This document shows, in pieces, positions 34,607 through 42,292 of a stretch of 53,654 nucleotides of DNA. Both the position numbers and the translations under genes were made by a program. The notes beneath the pieces are model-generated. The model was given only the letters and a program-made list of their open reading frames with translations, searched no databases and was not told where the DNA came from. Source of the stretch: Bacillota bacterium (GTDB lineage: Bacteria; Eremiobacterota; SpSt-956; JAKJGF01); NCBI GenBank assembly GCA_029555925.1, contig JAKPQU010000624.1:1-53654 (forward strand), in the 5' to 3' direction. Position 1 is the stretch's first letter. Each line of letters begins with the position of its first letter.

Positions 34607-34847
34607 GCTGAATTTTCAAAAAATTATTATAAGTGCTCAGTATTTAGCTATCAGCTATCAGCTAAAACTTACAAATCGTAAATTATTTAGATAAACTGCT
34701 TCTACATAATTTTATCTAAAGCTTTATTTTACGACGTTAAAAATGAAAATTCTTATACTCTTAAAATAGTCTGAACAATAGAATTTAACGACATTTATAT
34801 AGAATCGTGCCAGAAAAATTCATCCCCTTATGGACGGGCTCATTGAC
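34607..34847. other. Spacer with AGCTATC repeat and family B unit
   Basis: TTTAGCTATCAGCTATCAGC (7-base period) near 34641-34660, then a family B unit (34680-34766). No gene is visible. Confidence 0.65.
34680..34766. repeat. Family B repeat, copy 3
   Basis: AAATTATTTAGATAAACTGC to TCTTATACTCTTAAAAT; same 84-bp layout as the copies at 15903 and 53347, with a few base changes. Confidence 0.8.
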
Positions 34848-35456
34848 TTAACTGGCCATAGAATAAGCCATACTATCCTGTGGCATATATTTAATGAAGT
34901 CAAAACTCTTTTTGTACAGAAGTTTTTCATCGTTAAGCATGACAGGCTTCAGTATGTTCAGCCCATCAAAATCTACTTCACTGGCAGCTGTACAGAAAAT
35001 GATTTTTTCAGATTTTCTACTCTGTAGATCTGAAAGGCATTTTTCAAATATGCAATTTTGAGATAAAAAATTTTCTACCGGATATACTATAGCTCCATGA
35101 AGTTTTTCAGGAGTTATGACTCTGGATCGCGGATTTGTTGTATCTATAAATATATTCATAGAAGCTATTGAAAAATTCCTTTTTTTGACAGATTCTTTTA
35201 TGCGTTTTCTGAATTTATTATCACCGGGATCGCCGTTCCAGAATCCGGATAGTGCTTTAGAAAGATATGTTTCTATGTCTTTTACACTGCTTGTACGAAA
35301 GAGTATATTTTTTTCCTGTCCGAAAAAACAAACAAGCAAGGCTGCAAGTGCAATAGAATGGGCATGACCGTCTTCTTTACCAATTAAAAGGGCAAACATC
35401 TCTTTGCTCTGAATAAAATTAATTAAATTTTTAAAAACCTTATTTTTATGATCCAT
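34848..35456 (-). CDS. Unknown 202-residue protein
   Basis: A soluble protein; no signal peptide or membrane segment except a hydrophobic core stretch (SIALAALLVCFFG). No motif recognised; the alternation of hydrophobic and charged segments suggests a Rossmann-like or P-loop-free alpha/beta fold. It is convergent with the small coiled-coil gene and upstream of a repeat-filled gap. The start at 35456 has only a weak ribosome-binding site (GATAGAAG). Confidence 0.6.
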   Translation of the reverse strand: MDHKNKVFKNLINFIQSKEMFALLIGKEDGHAHSIALAALLVCFFGQEKNILFRTSSVKDIETYLSKALSGFWNGDPGDNKFRKRIKESVKKRNFSIASMNIFIDTTNPRSRVITPEKLHGAIVYPVENFLSQNCIFEKCLSDLQSRKSEKIIFCTAASEVDFDGLNILKPVMLNDEKLLYKKSFDFIKYMPQDSMAYSMAS

Positions 35457-35891
35457 CTTCTATCACGTCCGCTTTATTATTTTATCGTACCTCCTGCTTA
35501 TAAAGGTCCACTGACGCATGACACGTAAGGGGCGTAGAATTATTTACAGATAATGAATTCTCTTTTTAATTTTTACAAAAACAAAAAAAGTCTCTATATT
35601 TACTATCGGAACTATTACAAAAAAATTAAGGGCATTTTTTATATTTTATAATTTAATTTATATATTGATGTACAAAACCTGATAAATCTAGTAAAAGACA
35701 GGACTATAGAACATTTCAGGAAGGAATGAAGCAAAAAAACTGCATTCATAGTTATAACAGATGCAGTTTTTATCATTATCTACCATCTAACTGAGGTGAG
35801 CATAAATAACACATATATGATCTCGTGACGCGTAACGCGTGACAGGAAGAAAACTTTTAATATTTATGCTCGGGTCAGTAAAAGATGCGGA
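35457..35891. other. Gene-free spacer of about 430 bases
   Basis: AT-rich. It contains one GAGCATAAATAA-type element with an ACGCGT core near its right end. No reading frame is supported. Confidence 0.65.
35790..35880. repeat. Family C element, copy 1 (GAGCATAAAT inverted ends, ACGCGT core)
   Basis: The ends GAGCATAAATAACACATATA and, on the other side, ATTTATGCTCGGGTCAG form an inverted pair; the core is TCGTGACGCGTAACGCGTGA. It is a homologue of the copy at 36587-36687 in inverted orientation, and the two flank the Gly/Pro-rich gene. Confidence 0.8.
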
Positions 35892-36317
35892 TTACCATCC
35901 ATGACCGGGACCGCCGGGACCATGACCGGGACCGCCGGGACCATGACCGGGACCGCCGGGACCATGACCGGGACCACCGGGACCATGACCGGGACCACCG
36001 GGACCATGACCGGGACCGCCGGGACCACCGGGCCATCCACCGGGGCCATCATGGTGATGAGGCGGTTCGGGATGAAACGGCGGAGGCGGTTCATGATGAG
36101 GAGGTGGTGGTTCAAAAAGGCTGTCCAATATATCACCCAGTAATCCACCATGATGCTTACGCTCGGGCTTTGGCATTAATCCGAGATCCGGCTCATTATG
36201 ACCCTTTCCGCAATCGTTAGTATCTCTTGGCTCTGAAGATTGCCCTTCCATTGGTTTCTTATTGCCAGGGCCGGCAATATTACCAGGAGTTCCTGGTCTT
36301 ATACCATTTAATTCCAC
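35892..36317 (-). CDS. Gly/Pro/His-rich repeat protein
   Basis: 141 residues; GTG start with AAAGGAGG 10 bases before it. Residues 1-65 are polar (KKPMEGQSSEPRDTND, PKPERKHHGGLLGDILDS), then proline/histidine-rich (EPPPPHHEPPPPFHPEPPHH), then six exact GPGGPGH units encoded by 18-bp DNA repeats. The composition suggests a surface or secreted glue-like or disordered protein. The N-terminal part resembles the start of the protein at 13865 (both have KKP-x2-GQ-x-SE). The opposite-strand frame is an artefact of the repeat. Confidence 0.6.
   Translation of the reverse strand: MELNGIRPGTPGNIAGPGNKKPMEGQSSEPRDTNDCGKGHNEPDLGLMPKPERKHHGGLLGDILDSLFEPPPPHHEPPPPFHPEPPHHHDGPGGWPGGPGGPGHGPGGPGHGPGGPGHGPGGPGHGPGGPGHGPGGPGHGW
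35900..36025. repeat. Tandem 18-bp repeat encoding GPGGPGH
   Basis: Six units of GGACCATGACCGGGACCGCC (overlapping 18-bp phase), nearly identical. A likely site of copy-number variation. Confidence 0.88.
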
Positions 36318-36715
36318 AGACGATTAACCTCCTTTTACAAATATTCTATTTTTAATATAAATTATAAATTATCTCAAATCAACCATATAACTGTAATAGT
36401 TTCCAACAAATTGTAAGAAACTGTAATAATTTACAACAACTTGTAAAAAATCTCGACTTTTTGTAACAGTAAAATTTACAACATAAATTTGGAGCTTTGC
36501 TAAACCGGCAGGATTTTACAATATTTCGTTGAAAAATTACGTTAAAAAAATAAAAGGAATTGTTGCAAAAAATATAAAGGAAAACTACTGACCTGAGCAT
36601 AAGCATTTAATAAAAGTCTTCCTCCCGTAATGCGTTACGCGTTATGTATCACGAGAGCAAACATGTATTATTTATGCTCAACACAGTAAAATTGTAACAT
36701 ATTTTATTAAAAATT
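36318..36715. other. Gene-free spacer of about 400 bases
   Basis: It contains recurring TTACAA / TTGTAA segments (36398-36486) and the family C element copy 2 at its right end. No gene is supported. Confidence 0.65.
36587..36687. repeat. Family C element, copy 2 (inverted relative to copy 1)
   Basis: Ends ACTGACCTGAGCATAAGC (left) and, complement, ACTGTGTTGAGCATAAAT (right). The core holds degenerate TACGCGTTA/TGCGTTACGC units. Reverse-complemented it aligns with copy 1 over its full length. Confidence 0.8.
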
Positions 36716-37267
36716 ATGAAAGATAAATGGACTTTTCTTACATCTCAAGTTGCATTTACCGACAGAATCCTGAAAATACGGCATGACAGATATCTGTTTA
36801 AAGAAGAGAACACAGAAAAAGACTATACTGTAATCGATACTTATAACTGGGTAAATATATTACCTGTAACTGAAGATGGAAGAGTTATACTCATAAAACA
36901 GTACAGGCATGGAACAAGGGAGGATATAATAGAAATTCCCGGAGGTGTTGTAGAAAGTGAGGATATATCTCCGGAAATGGCTGCCAGGAGAGAATTACTT
37001 GAGGAGACTGGCTACAGTTCGGAAGAATTTATCAATCTCGGTACTGTAATACCGAACCCTGCCATTCAAAGTAATAAATGCTATATGTATCTTGCAAAAA
37101 ATGCCTTTAAAGCAGGCAGCCAGTGTCTTGATCCTCATGAAGAGATAGATCTGTTCTTTGTACCCAAAAAAGATATAGCCTCTATGATACGGAGAGGTGA
37201 AATAAAACATTCCCTTGTCATAGATGCTTTTTGTCTCTTAATGCTATATGAAGGTAAAGAAATATAA
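36716..37267 (+). CDS. Nudix hydrolase (ADP-ribose pyrophosphatase type)
   Basis: 183 residues. The Nudix helix is present, with P75-G-G-V, acidic residues at 80-83 and R92-E93 followed by L-L-E-E-T-G-Y to residue 100; the spacing is one residue longer than the classical box. Upstream strands (NILPVTEDGRVILIKQYRHG) and the ENTEKDYTVIDTYNW segment match the ADP-ribose/nucleoside-diphosphate-sugar group. Such enzymes clean up reactive nucleotides. No clear ribosome-binding site precedes the ATG. It stands alone between repeat elements. Confidence 0.9.
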   Translation: MKDKWTFLTSQVAFTDRILKIRHDRYLFKEENTEKDYTVIDTYNWVNILPVTEDGRVILIKQYRHGTREDIIEIPGGVVESEDISPEMAARRELLEETGYSSEEFINLGTVIPNPAIQSNKCYMYLAKNAFKAGSQCLDPHEEIDLFFVPKKDIASMIRRGEIKHSLVIDAFCLLMLYEGKEI

Positions 37268-37572
37268 TTTTTAGCAGTCAGCTATCAGCAGTCAGCTTTT
37301 GCTTGAAAATGGTTATTGCCTGTAGCTGAAATATTTTATTATAGTTAATTTCGTAACAATGTATATAAAGCGTGATGCGCATGGGTATATAGTTAGTTTC
37401 ATAACTATCCATAAATAATGACCTCGTAATGCGTGATGTGCAGGGGTTAAACCCGTGACGCGTCACGCGTTACGCGTCACGACGACTTAAATTCCAATAA
37501 GTTACGAAATACACTATAAAGAAAGGAGAGTTGTCACAGGCCGGAATTTTTAAATAATCTGGCTGTATTATT
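37268..37572. other. Repeat-filled spacer
   Basis: It contains an AGCAGTCAGCTATCAGCAGT heptamer run (37273 onward), a truncated family A end (near 37338) and a complete family A element. No gene is supported. Confidence 0.7.
37388..37520. repeat. Family A element, copy 2 (inverted relative to 32791)
   Basis: TATAGTTAGTTTCATAACTA to AAGTTACGAAATACACTATAA; the inside carries GGGTTAAACCCGTGACGCGT. The order of the parts is the reverse of the copy at 32791, confirming it as a mobile-looking unit. Confidence 0.85.
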
Positions 37573-38943
37573 ATGAAAGTAATCAAATTCGGAGGTTCAA
37601 GCTTAACTGACGCAGAAAGTTATCACAGGGTAAAAGAGTTATTATTAAAAGAAAAGGAAGATAAAGTACTTGTTTTATCTGCCATGCAGGGCATTACAAA
37701 AGAGCTTCAGAAGGCCACCAAAAAAGCGTTAAAAGAAGAAGAGGAAGTAGAAAAAATCATAAAAGAAATATCAAAAAAACATCAGATCGTTGCAACTCAG
37801 GCTATAAGAAATTCAGGTATCCTTTCCGATATTCTGGAGAGAATTGAAAAAAAGATGAAACGTCTTGAAAGGCTGTTATACGGAATAAACTATACGGAAG
37901 AGGTAACGGCGAAATCCAGAGATATGATACTCAGTTTTGGAGAAAGGCTCTCTGTGCATATAATGGAAGGTATATTCAGGTCAGAAGGCATAAACAGCCG
38001 TGCCATGGAAGCAGACGATATAGGTATAATCACAGACGGAGAATTCGGTAATTCCACAGCAGACTTGAAGGCTACGAGAAAAAATCTCAAAAAAAATATA
38101 GGCAATGAACTGGACAAAGGAATCATTCCTGTAGTAACAGGTTTTTTCGGACAATCAAAAGACGGTTACACAACTCTTTTCGGATTTGGAGGAAGTGATT
38201 ATACAGCAGGTATAATAGCCTGTGCACTGGATAGCAGTGTTGTTGAAGTATGGAAAGATGTAGATGGTTTTATGAGTGCAGACCCGAAACTTGTTCCGGG
38301 AGCTCATTTTATAGACAGACTCTCCTATGCGGAAGCGGCAGAACTTGCCTATTTCGGAGCAAAAATACTCCATCCCAGAATCGTTCAACCTGTTGAACCC
38401 AAAGCCATACCTATAGTTATAAAAAATGCTTATAACCCTGACCTTACAGGGACTATAATAGAAAAAGAAGGATACCAGAAAGAAGATGTGATTAAAAGTG
38501 TGGCATGCAGTAAAGACATAGGCGTAATAAAGATTGAAGGAGTTGGGATAGGTTATAAACCGGGCGTATTGTCCTCTATGGCATCAGCCATAAGTAATCA
38601 TGGAATAAATATAAAATCTGTAATTACGGCTCAGACCAGTATAAATATCATACTGGATATGGACGATCTTGATGACTGCCATAAAATGCTGAAGAAACAC
38701 CACAGTACTGCAGTGGAAGATGTGATAAAAATAGAAGATGAAGCCTTAATAGGCGTTGTAGGAGAAGGCATGGCCACGACAAAAGGCCTTGCGGCAAGGG
38801 TATTCAGAGCTATTGCAGATGAACATGTCAATGTCGATATGATCTCTTACGGCGCTTCACAGGTAGCATTTTATCTTATAGTAAAAGAAGAATATCTTGA
38901 AAGAGCTGTAAAAGCAGTACACAGAGAATTTTTTAAAATTTAA
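37573..38943 (+). CDS. lysC: Aspartate kinase
   Basis: 456 residues. The kinase domain is recognised by KVIKFGGSS at the N-terminus, the FGFGGSDYTAGI stretch and the acidic WKDVDG segment. Two C-terminal ACT domains follow (about 305-375 and 390-455, IGVIKIEGVGIGYKPGVLSS; LIGVVGEGM). The enzyme makes aspartyl phosphate, the first step to aspartate semialdehyde. Its gene is 80 bases upstream of the homocysteine-synthesis pair and likely feeds them. No good ribosome-binding site just before this ATG. Confidence 0.92.
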   Translation: MKVIKFGGSSLTDAESYHRVKELLLKEKEDKVLVLSAMQGITKELQKATKKALKEEEEVEKIIKEISKKHQIVATQAIRNSGILSDILERIEKKMKRLERLLYGINYTEEVTAKSRDMILSFGERLSVHIMEGIFRSEGINSRAMEADDIGIITDGEFGNSTADLKATRKNLKKNIGNELDKGIIPVVTGFFGQSKDGYTTLFGFGGSDYTAGIIACALDSSVVEVWKDVDGFMSADPKLVPGAHFIDRLSYAEAAELAYFGAKILHPRIVQPVEPKAIPIVIKNAYNPDLTGTIIEKEGYQKEDVIKSVACSKDIGVIKIEGVGIGYKPGVLSSMASAISNHGINIKSVITAQTSINIILDMDDLDDCHKMLKKHHSTAVEDVIKIEDEALIGVVGEGMATTKGLAARVFRAIADEHVNVDMISYGASQVAFYLIVKEEYLERAVKAVHREFFKI

Positions 38944-39023
38944 AAATTAAGTGAAAAGTGAATGGGAGCGTTCCACTACTCACTACTCACCACTCACTAC
39001 TCACCAATAAAGGATGTGATTAT

Positions 39024-40190
39024 ATGGCGAAAACTTTTTCCGAAATCAATAAAAAAATCAAAAAAGGTAAAGCTGTAGTTCTCACTGCTGAAGAAGTGAT
39101 AAAGATGGCAGATGAAGAAGGTATAAGCGCAGTAGCGGAAAAAGTAGATGTAGTTACTACAGGAACTTTCGGCCCCATGTGTTCTTCAGGAGCTTTTCTT
39201 AATTTCGGTCACTCAGATCCTCCTGTAAAAATGAGTGAAGTCCTGCTAAATGATGTACCTGCCTATGGTTCTCTTGCTGCAGTAGATGCTTATATAGGTG
39301 CTCCTGCAACATCCAGAACGAAAGGCCTGGATTACGGAGGAGCTCATGTAATAGAAGATCTCATAAGAGGAAAAGAAATAAAGCTTGTCGCATGGTCAGA
39401 TGGTACTGACTGTTATCCCGGCAAACATGTAGAGAGAAATCTCACACTGAACGATCTCAATCAGGCCTATTTATATAATCCGAGAAATGCGTATCAAAAT
39501 TATGCATGCGCAACTAATACTTCTCAGAAAACCCTGTACACCTATATGGGTGTACTTACGCCAAATACGTCCAATGCAACCTACTGCAGTGCAGGACAAT
39601 TAAGTCCTCTCCTTAAAGATCCCTATTTAAGAACAATAGGCATAGGGACAAGGATATTTATAGGAGGAACTACAGGATATGTGGCATGGGAAGGGACTCA
39701 ATTCAATACGAAGAGAGAAAGAACTGACCTGGGGGTTCCCAAAGGCGGTGCTGCCACTCTTGCACTGGTGGGAGATCTGAAAGGTATGAACCATAATTTC
39801 CTGCGGGCCTGTGTAATGCATAAATATGGTGTGTCCCTTTTTGTAGGCATAGGCATACCGATACCGGTGCTCGATGAAGAAATGGCGCGTTTTGTCTGTT
39901 TAAAAGACAGTGAAATATATACAAATATAATAGATTACAGCGTACAGAGCCTTTCAAAACCGTCTCTCGGTCTGGTAAGTTATGAACAATTAAGAAGCGG
40001 AACCATTGAGATAGAGGGGAAAAAAGTTCCTACTGCTTCCATATCCAGTTATAAAAAAGCAAGAGAAATAGCACAGATGCTCAAAGAATGGATCATGGCA
40101 GGAACATTTACTCTCACAAAACCTGTTGCTCCCCTTCCGTCAGATCGTGAATGTAAACCTTTAAAGAAAAAAGATGGAGGTGAAAATTAA
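39024..40190 (+). CDS. DUF39 homocysteine-biosynthesis protein
   Basis: About 388 residues from the ATG at 39024 (AAGGATG upstream). The 22 residues before it come from a CACTACT heptamer array and are rejected. MAKTFSEINKKIKKG and the DUF39 signature (TTGTFGPMCSSGAFLNFGHS, PPVKM) are clear, with Cys in GPMCSSG and further Cys residues in DGTDCYPG and YACATN. In archaea and anaerobes the family, together with a NIL/ferredoxin protein, makes homocysteine from aspartate semialdehyde and sulfide (Methanosarcina MA1821/MA1822 work). The stop codon overlaps the next ATG (TAATG). Confidence 0.9.
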   Translation: MAKTFSEINKKIKKGKAVVLTAEEVIKMADEEGISAVAEKVDVVTTGTFGPMCSSGAFLNFGHSDPPVKMSEVLLNDVPAYGSLAAVDAYIGAPATSRTKGLDYGGAHVIEDLIRGKEIKLVAWSDGTDCYPGKHVERNLTLNDLNQAYLYNPRNAYQNYACATNTSQKTLYTYMGVLTPNTSNATYCSAGQLSPLLKDPYLRTIGIGTRIFIGGTTGYVAWEGTQFNTKRERTDLGVPKGGAATLALVGDLKGMNHNFLRACVMHKYGVSLFVGIGIPIPVLDEEMARFVCLKDSEIYTNIIDYSVQSLSKPSLGLVSYEQLRSGTIEIEGKKVPTASISSYKKAREIAQMLKEWIMAGTFTLTKPVAPLPSDRECKPLKKKDGGEN

Positions 40191-40588
40191 TGGCTAAAGG
40201 CCGTTTCGTTTTAAGCTTCCCTCCTACCCTGGTAGAAGAACCTCTTACCTATCATCTGGTCAAAGATTACAATATAATTACAAATATACTCAGAGCCAAA
40301 ATCACTGCTAAAGAAGAAGGCAGACTGGTCGTAGAAATGATAGGAGAACTGGAACCTGCCATTAAATATCTGGAAGAAAAAGGGGTAAAGGTAGAACATA
40401 TTGCTACGGAAATACTTATAGATGAAAATCTATGTGTTCACTGCGGCGCATGCGGAGCAGTATGTTTTCCGAAGGCTCTCCAGATTGACAGAGAAACATT
40501 TGAATTGAAATTTGACAGAGAAAAATGCACCCTCTGTGAACTCTGCCTGAAGGCCTGTCCGGTAAGAGCCATTTCGAGTAATTTTTGA
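40190..40588 (+). CDS. NIL domain + 4Fe-4S ferredoxin protein
   Basis: 132 residues. The N-terminal 75 residues form a NIL (ACT-like) domain. The C-terminal half carries two classical [4Fe-4S] motifs (CVHCGACGAVCFPKA and CTLCELCLKACPVRA). It is the electron-transfer partner of the DUF39 protein in the sulfide-dependent homocysteine pathway; the reading overlaps its neighbour by one base, so the two are translated together. Confidence 0.92.
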   Translation: MAKGRFVLSFPPTLVEEPLTYHLVKDYNIITNILRAKITAKEEGRLVVEMIGELEPAIKYLEEKGVKVEHIATEILIDENLCVHCGACGAVCFPKALQIDRETFELKFDREKCTLCELCLKACPVRAISSNF

Positions 40589-40591
40589 ACA

Positions 40592-40626
40592 AGTGACGCG
40601 TAACGCTTACGCGTTACGCGTTACGT
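40592..40626. repeat. ACGCGT heptamer array upstream of uvrC
   Basis: TGACGCGTAACGCTTACGCG plus two further units, starting 4 bases after the ferredoxin stop codon and ending 9 bases before the uvrC start. It encodes the false leader MTRNAYALRVTYLN. Confidence 0.88.
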
Positions 40627-40634
40627 ATTTAAAT

Positions 40635-42203
40635 ATGATTGACTGTTCGATTGTGCCGGCAAGACCCGGCTGTTATATTTATAAAGATGAAAAAGGCAAT
40701 ATAATCTATATAGGTAAAGCGAAAGACCTGAAAAAAAGGGTTTCCAGCTATTTTCAAAAAAGAGACCATGACAGAAAAACCATGCATCTCATAAATAATA
40801 TCCATTCTATTGATTATATTGTTACAGATAATGAAATAGAAGCTCTATTACTGGAAAATACACTCATAAAAAAACATAAACCAAAATATAACATTGATCT
40901 GAAAGATTCAAGACGTTATGCCTCTATAGAAATAACAGGTGAAGATTTCCCGAGACTCCTTGTTGCCAGAACAAAACATGAAAAAGGCGAATATTACGGT
41001 CCCTTTGTTTCAGGGCAGAAAAGAGATTATCTCATACAGCTGTTAAGAAAAATATTTAAACTCAGAACCTGTAAAAGACTCCCTAAAAAAGCGTGCCTCA
41101 GATACCATATAAAATTATGTGACGCTCCCTGTACAGGTAATATAAGCAGAGAAGATTACAGTGAAAAAATAAAAAATGTACGATATGTCCTTAAAAACAA
41201 TACAGATTTGCTCATAGAAGATCTGAAGGGAAAAATGGATAATGCATCACGGGAACAGCAATTTGAAAAAGCTATAGAATATCGGGAACAGATCTATGCA
41301 CTTCAATATATGTCACAGAAGCAGAAAATGGAAAGAAACAGGACATATAATGAAGATATAATAGATTATATTATCCATGAAGACGAAGTTTTTTTGCTCC
41401 TCTTTAACATAGATAAAGGTGCTCTACACAACAAATCTGATTTTATTTTTCCTTACAGCGAAGATTTTTTCGAAGAATTCCTTGTCCAGTATTATTCCGA
41501 GCATGAAATACCTGAAATAATTATAGTCCCCTGTAACATAGAGAATTCCGTCAAAGATTTTCTTTCTTATAAAAAAGGGAAAAAAGTAACAGTAACTGTA
41601 CCGAAATCAGGAGACAAAAAACATCTCCTTGACCTTGTAAAAAAGAACTGTGAAATTTCCTTTTTCGGTGATATGATAAAGGTTGAAGAGCTTCAGAAGA
41701 AATTGCACCTGAACGATATACCCTCTGTTATAGAATGTTTCGACATATCCCACCTTTCGGGAACTTTCACTGTTGGCGCAATGGTACAGTTCAGAAACGG
41801 GAAACCGGATAAAAATAATTACAGAAGATTCAAAATAAAATCCCCTGAAGCCATACAGGATGATTTTTCTTCAATTGCCGAGGTTGTAAGAAGACGGTAT
41901 ACAAGGCTCTATGAAGAAGGTTCTCCCATGCCTGACCTTATAATAATTGACGGAGGCAAAGGACAGCTATCTGCCGCTCTTGAAGAACTGAACAAACTTT
42001 CCCTTAAAATACCTGTTATTTCCATAGCAAAAAAATTTGAAGAGATTTATTTCCCGGGTTTCTCGAGGCCACTGAGACTCGAAAGAACGGAAAAAGCCCT
42101 GCTTTTTATACAGGAAATAAGAGATGAAGCCCACAGGTTCGCCATAACCTATAATAGAAAATTGAGAAGCAGTGAGTGGAAAGCAATAAACAGTGAGCAG
42201 TGA
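40635..42203 (+). CDS. uvrC: UvrC excinuclease subunit lacking the HhH domain
   Basis: About 522 residues from the ATG at 40635 (the upstream start lies inside the repeat). GIY-YIG nuclease domain (residues 12-28 CYIYKDEKGNIIYIGKAK), UVR domain (about 195-230, EQQFEKAIEYREQIYALQ) and RNase H-type endonuclease domain (CFDISHLSG; IIDGGKGQL; DEAHRFAITYNR) are all intact. In full-length UvrC a tandem helix-hairpin-helix domain follows; here the protein ends ten residues later (SEWKAINSEQ), and those codons are a GTGAGCAG heptamer array that provides the stop. The incision domains should be active, but DNA contact via HhH is lost. Confidence 0.9.
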   Translation: MIDCSIVPARPGCYIYKDEKGNIIYIGKAKDLKKRVSSYFQKRDHDRKTMHLINNIHSIDYIVTDNEIEALLLENTLIKKHKPKYNIDLKDSRRYASIEITGEDFPRLLVARTKHEKGEYYGPFVSGQKRDYLIQLLRKIFKLRTCKRLPKKACLRYHIKLCDAPCTGNISREDYSEKIKNVRYVLKNNTDLLIEDLKGKMDNASREQQFEKAIEYREQIYALQYMSQKQKMERNRTYNEDIIDYIIHEDEVFLLLFNIDKGALHNKSDFIFPYSEDFFEEFLVQYYSEHEIPEIIIVPCNIENSVKDFLSYKKGKKVTVTVPKSGDKKHLLDLVKKNCEISFFGDMIKVEELQKKLHLNDIPSVIECFDISHLSGTFTVGAMVQFRNGKPDKNNYRRFKIKSPEAIQDDFSSIAEVVRRRYTRLYEEGSPMPDLIIIDGGKGQLSAALEELNKLSLKIPVISIAKKFEEIYFPGFSRPLRLERTEKALLFIQEIRDEAHRFAITYNRKLRSSEWKAINSEQ

Positions 42204-42292
42204 GCAGTTACCATGACCAGTTACCGCATTGATTTCACTCTTCCCTTTTCCCTGTTCACGCCTCAAGACTCAAGACTCACGACCGGCAGGGT
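42160..42292. repeat. 7-base-period arrays spanning the ends of uvrC and the histidine-kinase gene
   Basis: CAGTGAG and AGTTACC units end uvrC; CTCAAGA units end the convergent kinase gene (its stop lies in GAGTCTTGAGTCTTGA). The array separates two convergent genes only 59 bases apart. Confidence 0.8.

Noticed and set aside
35885..36220. Opposite-strand frame rich in DRDRRDHDRD
   Set aside because: It is produced by the 18-bp repeat; the minus-strand frame has a strong ribosome-binding site and a non-repetitive N-terminal part.
38958..39023. N-terminal extension of the DUF39 protein
   Set aside because: These 22 codons are CACTACT array sequence; AAGGATG places the start at 39024.
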